A DNA stretch of 64,000 nt from Bacteroidales bacterium (GCA_031286165.1 JAITUU010000040.1:1-64000); one strand, 5' to 3'; positions 52,357 through 61,271 are shown, counted from the first letter of the stretch. Notes: generated from the letters alone by a model not told the origin. Numbers and translations: made by a program.

Positions 52357-53010
52357 ATGAAAAAAGTTTTTTTATGCGTTACAACATTGTTCTTTTGCGG
52401 TTTCTTGCAAGCCCAAAATGTAGAAGTTCACATCAATAGTTCGCAAGCAAATGCAAGCAGTAGCGATTGTGGTTACAAAATTGCAGGAGTGTGCTCGTCC
52501 GAAGATGTGGGCGGAGTAGAAACAAACATTAGTTCATATCAAATAAACTTCAAAAATTATAATGATTTTGCGGTAAATGTAGTGTATGAAATCAATGGAG
52601 ACAAAATAGGTTCGTTAGTTTTGAAAGCAAATGAAAATAAGAATGTTGCTGTTTCTTATTCTCAATCGGGAAAACCAAGTGTCAAGTTGATAGTAAGAAA
52701 AAATGCTTCGGTATCTGACGATAAAATTACACTTATGGGTTATTTATACGTATTTCCCGAAGATTTAGGGCATTTTTACGCATATCCTGCTGCTGCCGTA
52801 AATGCTATTAACAAACGGGGAACATACGGCATTAACACATGGCGCCTACCAACACATGACGAACTAAAAATTTTAGACCAAAATGCTCAAAAAATTAATT
52901 TAGGACATTATTGGGATTATGCAAGCCAATACGACCTTGAAAAAGGAAAATTTGAATTAGACCCTTGGAGAAAAGGGAAAAAAGTGCGTTTAGTTGCAAC
53001 GGAAGAATAA
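52357..53010 (+). CDS. Secreted protein with FISUMP/DUF1566-like C-terminus
   Basis: 217 residues with a signal peptide (1-20, ending LQAQ). The middle is a beta-rich region without a recognised domain. The C-terminus has TYGINTWRLPTHDELKILDQ and GHYWDYASQ, like the WRLPT block of FISUMP and DUF1566 domains, which are surface-associated and of unknown function. Codon use is more AT-rich than the flanking housekeeping genes. It lies downstream of the RNA candidate and 27 bp before the phospholipase D-like gene, suggesting an operon. Confidence 0.65.
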   Translation: MKKVFLCVTTLFFCGFLQAQNVEVHINSSQANASSSDCGYKIAGVCSSEDVGGVETNISSYQINFKNYNDFAVNVVYEINGDKIGSLVLKANENKNVAVSYSQSGKPSVKLIVRKNASVSDDKITLMGYLYVFPEDLGHFYAYPAAAVNAINKRGTYGINTWRLPTHDELKILDQNAQKINLGHYWDYASQYDLEKGKFELDPWRKGKKVRLVATEE

Positions 53011-53037
53011 ACATCAATCAACAAAAAAATTATCATT

Positions 53038-53769
53038 ATGGCAAAATACTTGCGAACATCTTCAATTTCAGCAGAAGTAGAAAATCTTATTCGAGATGCA
53101 AAAGAACGATTATATATTATCAGTCCTTATCTTAAATTATCGGACAATATCAAAGAACTATTTAATGACAAAGAACGAGACAAAACAGACGTGCGAATTA
53201 TTTTCGGAAAACAAGAACTCAATCCCTCTGAAATGAGTTATTTGCAACAAAAAAAATATATTCGTCTTTATTTCTCAAAAAATCTACACGCAAAATGTTA
53301 TTTGAATGAAAAGAAAATGGTAATTTCTTCTATGAATTTATATGAATTTTCTCAAGTAAATAACAAAGAAATGGGAATTTTGATAGATAGAGATGATGAA
53401 AACGACAAGAACGTTTATGAAGATGCTTGGAGAGATATTGACTCTATTTTAAACAATGCAACTGATTTTGCCTATATAGAAGTCCCAAAAGAAAATAAAC
53501 AAGAAAAAGAAGTTGCAAAAAAAACAACTCAAACAAAACCAAGCACCCCCAAACAAGGATATTGCATTCGCACAGGAGTTCCAATTCCATTCAATGTAGA
53601 AAAACCAATGAGTTACGAGGCGTATCAGCGGTGGGCAGAATATGGCAATCCCGATTATCCCGAAAAATTCTGTCATTTTTCGGGCGAGCCATCAAATGGC
53701 AAAACCAGCGTGGAACGCCCAATATTGCAGAAAAATTGGAAAGAAGCACAAAAAGTACCTGGATTTTGA
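53038..53769 (+). CDS. Phospholipase D-like (single HKD) protein with Cys-containing tail
   Basis: 243 residues, no signal peptide, so cytoplasmic. The PLD-type domain covers about 8-140: YIISPYLKLSD, then LHAKCYLNEKK with His84 and Lys86 of the HxK motif and SSMNLYEFS after it. One HKD copy implies dimerisation to form the active site, as in Nuc-type nucleases. A Lys/Thr-rich linker (about 158-178) leads to a small domain (GYCIRTGVPIPF ... FCHFSGE) with two Cys. Such proteins can be nucleases, but there is no direct evidence of substrate or of a defence role. It is AT-rich like its neighbour and is closed by a terminator. Confidence 0.75.
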   Translation: MAKYLRTSSISAEVENLIRDAKERLYIISPYLKLSDNIKELFNDKERDKTDVRIIFGKQELNPSEMSYLQQKKYIRLYFSKNLHAKCYLNEKKMVISSMNLYEFSQVNNKEMGILIDRDDENDKNVYEDAWRDIDSILNNATDFAYIEVPKENKQEKEVAKKTTQTKPSTPKQGYCIRTGVPIPFNVEKPMSYEAYQRWAEYGNPDYPEKFCHFSGEPSNGKTSVERPILQKNWKEAQKVPGF

Positions 53770-53797
53770 TAATTTCCCTTTCTAAAAAATCAACCTC

Positions 53798-53838
53798 AAA
53801 AAAATCCCAAATGACTATTGCTCGTTTGGGATTTTTTT
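53798..53838 (+). terminator. Intrinsic terminator after the phospholipase D-like gene
   Basis: An ATCCCAAA/TTTGGGAT stem extended by A/T pairs, 13-nt loop, then seven T. Confidence 0.85.
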
Positions 53839-53971
53839 ATCGTTTTTCAAAAGAAATCTACACTTTTTTCAAGAAATAAATGTGATTTCACAACACTTTT
53901 TTCAAGTAATAATTGCCGCATCACCACACTTTTTTCACGGAATGTGCATTAAACTACTCTCTACGCAAAAT

Positions 53972-53999
53972 AATTTACAATTTGTAATTTACAATTTAC
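53972..53999. repeat. Heptad array (AATTTAC, AATTTGT, AATTTAC x2) before glyS
   Basis: Four units, then AATTAATTG and the -7 box, matching the aspS and methyltransferase arrangement. Confidence 0.9.
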
Positions 54000-54008
54000 A
54001 ATTAATTG

Positions 54009-54016
54009 TACCTTTG
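54009..54016 (+). promoter_or_regulatory. -7 box TACCTTTG of glyS
   Basis: Lies 30 bp before the glyS ATG, with the same sequence and upstream spacer as aspS. Confidence 0.75.
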
Positions 54017-54045
54017 CACTCAAAAATTAAAAAATTACGAATACA

Positions 54046-55584
54046 ATGGCAGCAGACGATATTTTAAAAAAAATTATAGCCCACGCAAAAGAATACGGAT
54101 TTATTTTTCCTTCGAGCGAACTATATGACGGACTTGGCGCAGTATATGACTACGGGCAACTCGGCAGCGAACTCAAAAACAACATAAAACAATATTGGTG
54201 GAATGCCATGGTGCGCTTGCACGAAAATATTGTGGGAATTGATGCCGCAATTTTTATGCACCCCACCACATGGAAGGCAAGCGGACACGTAGATGCCTTC
54301 AACGACCCGCTCATAGACAATAAAGATTCAAAAAAACGCTATCGCGCCGATGTTTTGATAGAAGAACATCGCGAAAAAATGAATCAAAAAATAGAAAAAG
54401 AACTCGAAAAAGGACGTAAAAAATTCGGCGACAGTTTCGATGAAGCACAAGCACGCGCCACCAATCCGAACATTCAGCGCGAGCAAGCAAAAATAGACGA
54501 ACTCACGGCACGATTTGTAAAAGCATTGGAAGCATCAAATTTGGAAGAATTGCGCCAAATTATTATAGACAATGGCATAGTGTGCCCTGTATCGGGCACG
54601 GCAAATTGGTCGGACGTGCGCCAATTCAACTTAATGTTTGAAACCAAACTCGGCGCAACTGCCGAAGGAGCAAGCACTATTTACCTGCGCCCCGAAACAG
54701 CACAAGGAATTTTTGTAAATTACCTGAATGTGCAAAAAACCGGTCGCATGAAAATTCCTTTCGGTATTGCACAAATAGGAAAAGCATTTCGCAATGAAAT
54801 AGTTGCGCGACAATTTATATTCCGCATGCGCGAATTTGAACAAATGGAAATGCAGTTTTTTGTACGTCCCGGCAGCGAAATGGAGTGGTTCTACAAATGG
54901 AAGGAAGCACGTTTACAGTGGCACAAAGCACTTGGTTTCGGCGATAGCAATTACCGCTATCACGACCACGAAAAACTTGCGCACTACGCCAACGCCGCCT
55001 GCGACATTGAGTTCAATTTCCCTATGGGTTTCAAAGAATTAGAAGGTATTCACTCTCGTACCGATTTCGATTTGAGCCAACATCAACAGTTTTCGGGCAA
55101 AAAAATTACCTATTTCGACCCGGAATTGAACGAAAGTTACGTGCCATACGTGGTGGAAACTTCGGTAGGATTGGATAGAACCTTCCTTGCGGTGCTTTCA
55201 AAATCGTACCACGAAGAACAACTTGATAACGAAACTCGTGTAGTTTTGCGCATTCCGGCAGCACTTGCACCTATCAAAGTGGCTGTTCTACCGTTAGTAA
55301 AAAAAGACGGTTTGCCCGAAGTGGCGCGTGAAATTATGAAGGAATTATCCTTCCAATTCAACTGTCAATACGATGAAAAAGATTCGATAGGAAAACGCTA
55401 TCGCCGTCAAGATGCCATAGGAACGCCATTTTGCATTACCATAGACCACGAAACACTTACCGACCAATGCGTTACCATTCGCGACCGCGACACCATGCAA
55501 CAGGAACGTGTGGCAATTTCAACACTCGCAGGCATTATCGACAGCAAAGTTTCTATGAATAATTTACTCAAGCAACTATTATAA
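54046..55584 (+). CDS. glyS: Glycyl-tRNA synthetase, dimeric (alpha2) type
   Basis: 512 residues. YGFIFPSSELYDGLGAVYDYG (begins at Tyr19; motif-1 side), YLRPETAQGIFVNY, FGIAQIGKAFRNEI and the motif-3 region YVVETSVGLDRTFLAVL mark the alpha2 class II enzyme, distinct from the alpha2beta2 form. The anticodon-binding domain is C-terminal (APIKVAVLPLVKKDGLPE). It charges tRNA-Gly. It is monocistronic with a heptad-linked promoter. Confidence 0.97.
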   Translation: MAADDILKKIIAHAKEYGFIFPSSELYDGLGAVYDYGQLGSELKNNIKQYWWNAMVRLHENIVGIDAAIFMHPTTWKASGHVDAFNDPLIDNKDSKKRYRADVLIEEHREKMNQKIEKELEKGRKKFGDSFDEAQARATNPNIQREQAKIDELTARFVKALEASNLEELRQIIIDNGIVCPVSGTANWSDVRQFNLMFETKLGATAEGASTIYLRPETAQGIFVNYLNVQKTGRMKIPFGIAQIGKAFRNEIVARQFIFRMREFEQMEMQFFVRPGSEMEWFYKWKEARLQWHKALGFGDSNYRYHDHEKLAHYANAACDIEFNFPMGFKELEGIHSRTDFDLSQHQQFSGKKITYFDPELNESYVPYVVETSVGLDRTFLAVLSKSYHEEQLDNETRVVLRIPAALAPIKVAVLPLVKKDGLPEVAREIMKELSFQFNCQYDEKDSIGKRYRRQDAIGTPFCITIDHETLTDQCVTIRDRDTMQQERVAISTLAGIIDSKVSMNNLLKQLL

Positions 55585-55624
55585 GTCGGCACGTCCACAA
55601 GTTGATAAGTCAAATAAACATACA

Positions 55625-55688
55625 GACTTTTAGACTTGCGAACTTATGGACTTATGGACTTATGGACTTTTAAACTTACCGACTTTTA
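55625..55688. repeat. Octad array (GACTTATG, GACTTTTA and relatives) before ftsX
   Basis: Eight consecutive 8-bp units run to 3 bp before the ftsX ATG. It is the only clear 8-bp array in the window. Confidence 0.85.
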
Positions 55689-55691
55689 CAG

Positions 55692-56576
55692 ATGAAACAG
55701 CGTTCGGCACACAACTCAATGATACAATGGCGTTTGGCTACGTCATACACATCTTCGCTCATTAGCATAGCGTTGGTGCTTTTTGTATTGAGTGTAACGG
55801 GCTTAATTCTCATGAGCGAACATCGTATTTCCAATCACATAAAAGAAAGTGTGAGTTTGACCATTTTTCTAAAAACCGATGTAAACGAGGCAAATCAAAT
55901 AGCATTTCGCAAAAAAATTGATGCCCACGATATGGTGAAATCCACCGAATATGTGAGCGAAGAACAAGCAAACGAACGCTTAGCGGAAACGCTGGGCAAA
56001 GATTTTTTGGATTTAGCCGATGGCAATCCGGTGCCGCCGAGTATAGAAATTCGCTTATACAGCGAATACGCCACTGCCGAAAATTTTTCCGCGCTTGAAG
56101 AAGAATTTAAAACCGAAGAAAGTGTAGATTCTATTCACTACAACAAAGAAAATGTGGCGAATTTGAGTAAAACCATTCAGCAAATTAGTTATATATTGCT
56201 ATTACTGAGCGCATTACTCTTTATTATTTCCACCGTACTTATTCACAATACCATTCGCCTGCGAGTATATTCCAAGCGATTTATTATACGCACCATGCAA
56301 CTTGTGGGGGCAACCAATTCCTACATTCGTTCGCCGTTTATTGCACGCGGAGCAATTCAGGGAATGTTGAGCGCACTCATTGCCATAGGGCTTTTGAGCG
56401 GAATTTTGTATTTTTTACAAAAAAATGTAAAAGAATTTGTCAATTTCCTTGACTTTGAGTTGCTCGGTATATTATTTTTGTCGCTCATAATTGTGGGAAT
56501 AGTACTTTCGGTAATTGCCACGTTTTTTGCAGTCAATAAATTTTTACGCATAGATAAAGACGATTTATACATATAA
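55692..56576 (+). CDS. ftsX: Cell-division permease-like protein FtsX
   Basis: 294 residues with four membrane helices: one N-terminal (about 22-42), then three from about 170 onward, and the periplasmic FtsX extracellular domain between (VSLTIFLKTDVNEAN to about 160). FtsEX couples ATP hydrolysis to activation of peptidoglycan hydrolases at the septum; ftsE is not in the window, which is common in this phylum. It starts the ftsX-DUF3098-uppP-truB-queA order. Confidence 0.92.
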   Translation: MKQRSAHNSMIQWRLATSYTSSLISIALVLFVLSVTGLILMSEHRISNHIKESVSLTIFLKTDVNEANQIAFRKKIDAHDMVKSTEYVSEEQANERLAETLGKDFLDLADGNPVPPSIEIRLYSEYATAENFSALEEEFKTEESVDSIHYNKENVANLSKTIQQISYILLLLSALLFIISTVLIHNTIRLRVYSKRFIIRTMQLVGATNSYIRSPFIARGAIQGMLSALIAIGLLSGILYFLQKNVKEFVNFLDFELLGILFLSLIIVGIVLSVIATFFAVNKFLRIDKDDLYI

Positions 56577-56591
56577 TAATACATCACAAAC

Positions 56592-56876
56592 ATGAACAAC
56601 GAATTTACACTATCACGAGGAAATTACATACTGCTTGCTATAGGCACAGTAATTATTATTGTAGGATTTTTACTCATGTCGGGCGGTGGTATTCCCCTCG
56701 ATACTCCCGATGCGTTTTTCCCCAACGATGACCCCACGCAAACGCCGCTACTTTTCGTAGCACGCCGCATTACCGTAGCTCCGCTCATGGTAATTTTCGG
56801 CTTTGCCTTCGTTATTTTTGCTATTATGGCAAATCCCGAAGCAGGATATATGAAAAAACTTTTTGGAAACAAATAA
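56592..56876 (+). CDS. DUF3098 membrane protein
   Basis: 94 residues with two membrane helices (about 12-30 and 62-82) and the loop DDPTQTPLLFVARR between them. This short family is conserved between ftsX and uppP in Bacteroidota; its function is not known, but envelope biogenesis is implied. It lies 15 bp after ftsX. Confidence 0.88.
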   Translation: MNNEFTLSRGNYILLAIGTVIIIVGFLLMSGGGIPLDTPDAFFPNDDPTQTPLLFVARRITVAPLMVIFGFAFVIFAIMANPEAGYMKKLFGNK

Positions 56877-56896
56877 CGTACAATATCAAGAACAAA

Positions 56897-56959
56897 GTAT
56901 TGGGTATTAGGTATCAAGTACTTGACACTTGGCACTAACTACTCACTACTCACTACTAA
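56897..56959. repeat. Drifting heptad array (GTATTGG to CTACTAA) before uppP
   Basis: Nine 7-bp units, each one or a few changes from the last, end one base before the uppP ATG at 56961. Confidence 0.8.
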
Positions 56960-56960
56960 T

Positions 56961-57755
56961 ATGACCTTATTTCAATCAATTATTATAGCCATAGTGGAAG
57001 GAATCACGGAATTTTTACCCGTTTCGAGTACCGGACACATGATTTTGGCAGAAGGATTTTTGGGCGTACAAAGCAATGATTTTGTAAAAGCCTTCACCGT
57101 AATCATTCAATTTGGCGCAATACTTTCGGTATTAGTGCTCTATTGGAAGCGATTTTTACAATCGCTCGAATTTTATTACAAACTCCTTGTGGCATTCATT
57201 CCTGCTGCGGTATTGGGATTTTTATTCAGCGACAAAATTGATATGCTGCTCGAAAGCGTGTGGGTGGTGGCACTCATGCTCATAGTAGGCGGTGTGTTCA
57301 TGCTCTTTGTAGATTCGTGGTTTACCCATGCCGAAGAAGGCGAGCCGCCGCTGAATTACAAACGCGCTTTCCGCATAGGGCTGGCACAATGCATTGCCAT
57401 GATTCCGGGTGTTTCGCGTTCTATGGCAACTATTGTGGGCGGTATGGCACAAGGGCTAAGCCGCAAAACAGCCGCAGAATTTTCCTTCTTTTTGGCTGTG
57501 CCCACTATGGCAGCCGCTACCGGATATAAATTGCTGAAACTTGTAATGGACGATAGCAGCCGCGAACTTTTGGCTGCAAACGTTACCCCACTCATTGTGG
57601 GCAATATTGTGGCATTTGCAGTGGCAATGGCGGCTATCAAATTTTTTATAGGATTTCTCACAAAATACGGATTCAAAGCCTTCGGATACTACCGCATTGC
57701 TGCCGGAAGCCTTATTTTAATGCTACTGGGCAGCGGTTACGAATTAACCATATAA
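56961..57755 (+). CDS. uppP: Undecaprenyl-diphosphatase
   Basis: The ATG at 56961 ([18 protein letters not shown]) is chosen over the frame start at 56922, which lies in repeat DNA; this gives 264 residues. Catalytic motifs are [15 protein letters not shown] and [13 protein letters not shown]. It recycles undecaprenyl pyrophosphate in cell-wall synthesis and is an integral membrane protein with about eight helices. Neighbours match the conserved order. Confidence 0.96.
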   Translation: MTLFQSIIIAIVEGITEFLPVSSTGHMILAEGFLGVQSNDFVKAFTVIIQFGAILSVLVLYWKRFLQSLEFYYKLLVAFIPAAVLGFLFSDKIDMLLESVWVVALMLIVGGVFMLFVDSWFTHAEEGEPPLNYKRAFRIGLAQCIAMIPGVSRSMATIVGGMAQGLSRKTAAEFSFFLAVPTMAAATGYKLLKLVMDDSSRELLAANVTPLIVGNIVAFAVAMAAIKFFIGFLTKYGFKAFGYYRIAAGSLILMLLGSGYELTI

Positions 57756-57772
57756 TGAATAGGTATTGAATT

Positions 57773-58513
57773 TTGACAATAACAAACGCCATAACGCAAC
57801 TTCCCGCCAACTTCGATTTCTCGCAAGGACACGTATTGCTTATCAATAAAGACCTGCGCTGGACATCTTTCGATGTAGTGAATAAAGTGCGCTATTTGAT
57901 AAAACAATATGCCGGCATCAAAAAAATAAAAGTAGGGCACGGCGGCACGCTCGACCCTCTTGCCTCCGGAGTATTGGTAGTGGGAATAGGAAAAGAAACC
58001 AAAAATTTGGCGAATTACCAAAACGAAGCAAAAGAATACATTGCCGAAATTACCTTTGGAGCAATTACCGCTTCCTACGATTTGGAAACACCGCCCGAAG
58101 GCAATTTTGAAACCGCGCACATTAGCGCAGAAAGCATTCAAAACACGTTGCGCGAGCACTTTACCGGAACTATTCAACAAACACCACCCATATTTTCGGC
58201 AAAGAGCATAAACGGACAACGAGCCTACGTGGCAGCACGCAATGGAGAGGATATTTCTATGAAATCACAAGAAATTACGATATATAACGCTGAATTACTT
58301 GACTTTGCCGAAAAAAAAGCGTATATTCGCATCGCCTGCTCAAAGGGCACCTATATTCGCTCCATTGCTCACGATTTGGGCGTGCAATTACAAAGCGGTG
58401 CCTACCTTTCGGCACTCACACGCACTAAAAGCGGCGGTTTTTCCGTTGAAGAATGTATGACGATTGAAGAATTTAAAACAATAATAAAAAGCCCCCACCC
58501 CACGGAGGACTAA
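57773..58513 (+). CDS. truB: tRNA pseudouridine-55 synthase TruB
   Basis: 246 residues. The start is TTG at 57773: no ATG is available before the conserved INKDLRWTSFDVV, and a stop lies two codons upstream. The catalytic Asp61 is in GHGGTLDPLASG; KGTYIRSIAHDLG and SAKSINGQRAY are further TruB blocks. It makes pseudouridine 55 in the T-loop of tRNAs. It lies 17 bp after uppP and is probably in the same transcript. Confidence 0.95.
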   Translation: MTITNAITQLPANFDFSQGHVLLINKDLRWTSFDVVNKVRYLIKQYAGIKKIKVGHGGTLDPLASGVLVVGIGKETKNLANYQNEAKEYIAEITFGAITASYDLETPPEGNFETAHISAESIQNTLREHFTGTIQQTPPIFSAKSINGQRAYVAARNGEDISMKSQEITIYNAELLDFAEKKAYIRIACSKGTYIRSIAHDLGVQLQSGAYLSALTRTKSGGFSVEECMTIEEFKTIIKSPHPTED

Positions 58514-58529
58514 AAACGATTAAAAACTG

Positions 58530-58562
58530 TTCCCAAGCCCCCCAATGGAAGATTTAGGGGGC
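58530..58562. repeat. C/G-rich dispersed repeat
   Basis: CCCAAGCCCCCC...GATTTAGGGGG, between truB and queA; related to the element near 8640. Confidence 0.45.
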
Positions 58563-58576
58563 GTAACACCGAAACA

Positions 58577-58604
58577 CTAATTACTAATCCCTAATCACTG
58601 AGTA
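58577..58604. repeat. Heptad array abutting queA (CTAATTA, CTAATCC, CTAATCA, CTGAGTA)
   Basis: Four units; the last contributes the A of the queA ATG. Confidence 0.65.
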
Positions 58605-59662
58605 TGAAACTATCACAATTCAAACTAAAACTTCCCACCGAACAAATTGCACTCTATCCTGCACCAAATCGAGAAGAATCGCGCCTTTTGGTACTCAATG
58701 CAAAAACAGGCGAAATTGAACATCGCATTTTCAACGATATTTTGGAATATTTCGATGATAAAGACGTACTCATACTCAACGATACCCAAGTGTTTCCGGC
58801 ACGGCTCTATGGCAATAAAGAACGCACCGGTGCTCGCATAGAAGTATTTTTACTGCGTGAACTCAATGAAGAACAACGATTGTGGGACGTGTTGGTGGAC
58901 CCTGCGCGAAAAATTCGCATAGGAAACAAACTCTATTTCGGTGAAAATGAAGAACTTGTAGCCGAAGTGATAGATAACACCACTTCACGCGGGCGTACTA
59001 TTCGCTTTTTGTGCGAAAAAGAACACTCAGAATTTAAACGAGTACTATTTTCTTTGGGGCAAACACCCCTACCCGAACACATAAAAAGTGCCCGTAGTGT
59101 GGACGAAAACGATTGCGAACGATTTCAAACCATTTTCGCAAAAAATGAAGGTGCCGTTTCGGTGCCCGCTGCAGGATTGCATTTCAGCAAAAATTTGATT
59201 AAACGATTGGAAATCAAAGGTGTGGACTTGGCATATTTAACACTGCACATGGGTTTGGGCAATTTTACCAACGTGGAAGTAGAAGACCTTACCAAACACA
59301 AAATTGATTCGGAACGTATGATAATTCCCGAAACAATGACCGAAATAGTGAATACCGCAAAAGAAAATAGAAACAACGTATTTGCCTGTGGTACAACGGT
59401 TTTACGTGCCATAGAATCGTCTGTTTCCACCAGCGGATTTTTGAAACCCTACGATGGCTGGACCAATAAATTCATATTTCCACCCTACGATTTCAGTATT
59501 GCAAATCGCTTAATATCGAATTTTCATCTTTCGCAATCCACACTGCTTATGATGGTGGCTGCTTTCGGCGGCTACGATGTAGTGATGGAAACCTATCGCA
59601 CTGCCATAAAAGAAGGTTACCGATTTGGAACCTACGGCGATGCAATGTTGATTTTGAAATAA
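58604..59662 (+). CDS. queA: S-adenosylmethionine:tRNA ribosyltransferase-isomerase
   Basis: 352 residues, normal length. [39 protein letters not shown] and FPPYDF...[16 protein letters not shown] ([11 protein letters not shown]) are QueA blocks. It transfers the ribosyl part of SAM to preQ1 in tRNA to form epoxyqueuosine. Other queuosine genes are not in the window. It is followed 10 bp later by the HEAT-like gene. Confidence 0.96.
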   Translation: MKLSQFKLKLPTEQIALYPAPNREESRLLVLNAKTGEIEHRIFNDILEYFDDKDVLILNDTQVFPARLYGNKERTGARIEVFLLRELNEEQRLWDVLVDPARKIRIGNKLYFGENEELVAEVIDNTTSRGRTIRFLCEKEHSEFKRVLFSLGQTPLPEHIKSARSVDENDCERFQTIFAKNEGAVSVPAAGLHFSKNLIKRLEIKGVDLAYLTLHMGLGNFTNVEVEDLTKHKIDSERMIIPETMTEIVNTAKENRNNVFACGTTVLRAIESSVSTSGFLKPYDGWTNKFIFPPYDFSIANRLISNFHLSQSTLLMMVAAFGGYDVVMETYRTAIKEGYRFGTYGDAMLILK

Positions 59663-59671
59663 CAAGAATTT

Positions 59672-60184
59672 ATGAGCGAACAAAGCGTTTCACTTGCCGA
59701 CATTCAAAAAATTTTCAGTTCCGGGAATGTGGAACTGATATTGCAATCACTCGAACACATTCGCGAAGTGGGCAATGAGCAGATTTTTGATTTTTTGATT
59801 CAGCAACTTGCCGCAAACCAAAATGCGGATATTCAGCGAGCAATTTCTGCCTGCTTAGCCGATGTACACAATCCTCACTGCGCTCCTATTTTGGTAAAAT
59901 ATGTGCAAAATCCCGACTTTGCAGCCCACAAATCCGTACTTTTTTCCATCGCGTGGCAAAGTGCGTTAGATTTTTCGGAACTCGCCGAATTTGCAGTAGA
60001 AAGTATTTGTAATGACGATTTTGCTACGGCTTTCGAGGCACACACCTTGCTCGAACACATAAGCCCGGCACTTTTGCCGGAACAAAAACAAGCATATACG
60101 CAGCAATTTGAAACCGCACTGCAACACTGCACCGATACTCAAAAAGAATTTTTGCTCCGCAGCAGTATTGACGTATTGAATTGA
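59672..60184 (+). CDS. Helical, HEAT-repeat-like protein of unknown function
   Basis: 170 residues, acidic, no signal peptide or membrane helix. Pairs of amphipathic helices of about 35 residues (around 10-45, 46-78, 80-110, 115-150) suggest a short HEAT or armadillo solenoid, possibly a protein-protein adaptor. It is 10 bp after queA and probably co-transcribed. I cannot name a family. Confidence 0.6.
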   Translation: MSEQSVSLADIQKIFSSGNVELILQSLEHIREVGNEQIFDFLIQQLAANQNADIQRAISACLADVHNPHCAPILVKYVQNPDFAAHKSVLFSIAWQSALDFSELAEFAVESICNDDFATAFEAHTLLEHISPALLPEQKQAYTQQFETALQHCTDTQKEFLLRSSIDVLN

Positions 60185-60204
60185 GAATCTCCTCAATTCG
60201 CATG

Positions 60205-60308
60205 AGATTGCTGTGTACCTCGCAATGACGTATAAAAGGAATGACGAGCAAAAAAGCGTCATTACCTTCGGTGAGGGCTTCGCCGTTGCGAACGCAGTGA
60301 AGCAATCT
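60205..60308. repeat. Dispersed inverted repeat, double arm
   Basis: Left arm AGATTGCTG...CGCAATGACG and right arm CCGTTGCG...GAAGCAATCT. Same architecture as 49205-49292, located between convergent genes. Confidence 0.8.
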
Positions 60309-60325
60309 AAAAAATCGCTATGCGA

Positions 60326-61192
60326 TTAAAAATTCGAGAATCGCCCTATAACGCCGAGAGGTAGTTTTTTATTGAAAGCATCGTTCAAATACAATTCCCC
60401 GATTTCTTTGGGTGCTTTGAAATTGCCAAAAATTCCGTTCAGTAAATTTTCTATGATAAACGCCGAAAATCCCAACGAATAGGTATTGAGAATAAAAAAA
60501 TGCGTATGTGGGTCTAAAATTTGTGCCACATCTTTGAGCAGCGCGTTCAGGTCGCGTTCCAATTTCCAATCTTCGCCGTTGGTACCGCGCCCAAAAGCCG
60601 GCGGGTCCATAATAATGCCGTTGTAGGTATTGCCACGTTTTATTTCGCGACTTACAAATTTCCGCGCATCTTCTATAATCCAGCGAATATTATCGCTTCC
60701 CGAAGATTCCATATTGTGGCGTGTCCATTGCACCACTTGTTTAATGGCATCTAAGTGGGTAACATCGGCACCGGCTTTGCGTGCAGCCACCGATGCTATG
60801 CCCGTGTAGCCGAATAAATTCAGCACTTTCAGCCCTTTGCGTTTTGAGCATTTTTCGTGAATATAATCCCAATTCACCGCTTGTTCGGGGAAAATTCCCA
60901 CGTGCTTAAACGCCGTAAATCGCAGATTACACGTAAGTTGCAATTTTTTATACTGAATTTGCCACGTGTCGGGAATTTGTTTATGCTTCACCCACTCGCC
61001 GCTATTGCTCGATTTTGCTACAAAGGTAATAGTGGCGCGTTTTTGCCACTCATTCTCACTCAGCGTTTTATCCCACACGGCTTGCGGTTCGGGGCGAATG
61101 GTAACAACCGTTCCAAATCGTTCCAATTTTTCAAAATTACCAGAGTCAATCAACTCATAGTCAGTCCAATGGGCGGGGGTAAGATAGAGCAC
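60326..61192 (-). CDS. Class I SAM-dependent methyltransferase (RlmI/YccW-like)
   Basis: 288 residues with a GTG start at 61192 in MLYLTPAHWTDYELID. It has LNLFGYTGIASVAARKAGA (SAM-binding motif I, within 124-142), HLDAIKQVV, and MDPPAFGRG (motif IV, NPPY-like). The architecture resembles bacterial 23S rRNA cytosine methyltransferases but without the N-terminal PUA domain, so the exact substrate is unclear. The promoter shares the heptad-linked design with aspS and glyS. Confidence 0.82.
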   Translation of the reverse strand: MLYLTPAHWTDYELIDSGNFEKLERFGTVVTIRPEPQAVWDKTLSENEWQKRATITFVAKSSNSGEWVKHKQIPDTWQIQYKKLQLTCNLRFTAFKHVGIFPEQAVNWDYIHEKCSKRKGLKVLNLFGYTGIASVAARKAGADVTHLDAIKQVVQWTRHNMESSGSDNIRWIIEDARKFVSREIKRGNTYNGIIMDPPAFGRGTNGEDWKLERDLNALLKDVAQILDPHTHFFILNTYSLGFSAFIIENLLNGIFGNFKAPKEIGELYLNDAFNKKLPLGVIGRFSNF

Positions 61193-61216
61193 AATTCGTT
61201 TTTTTTAAGTATTTCA

Positions 61217-61224
61217 CAAAAGTA
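61217..61224 (-). promoter_or_regulatory. -7 box TACTTTTG of the methyltransferase gene
   Basis: Preceded on the minus strand by (AATTTAC)n and the spacer AATTAATTG, identical to the glyS spacer. Confidence 0.7.
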
Positions 61225-61231
61225 CAATTAA

Positions 61232-61259
61232 TTGTAAATTGTAAATTGTAAATTGTAAA
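61232..61259. repeat. Heptad array (TTGTAAA)4 before the methyltransferase promoter
   Basis: Four exact units, the reverse complement of the AATTTAC arrays at aspS and glyS. It also lies just after the ABC-F stop. Confidence 0.9.
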
Positions 61260-61271
61260 TTATTTTGTTTT

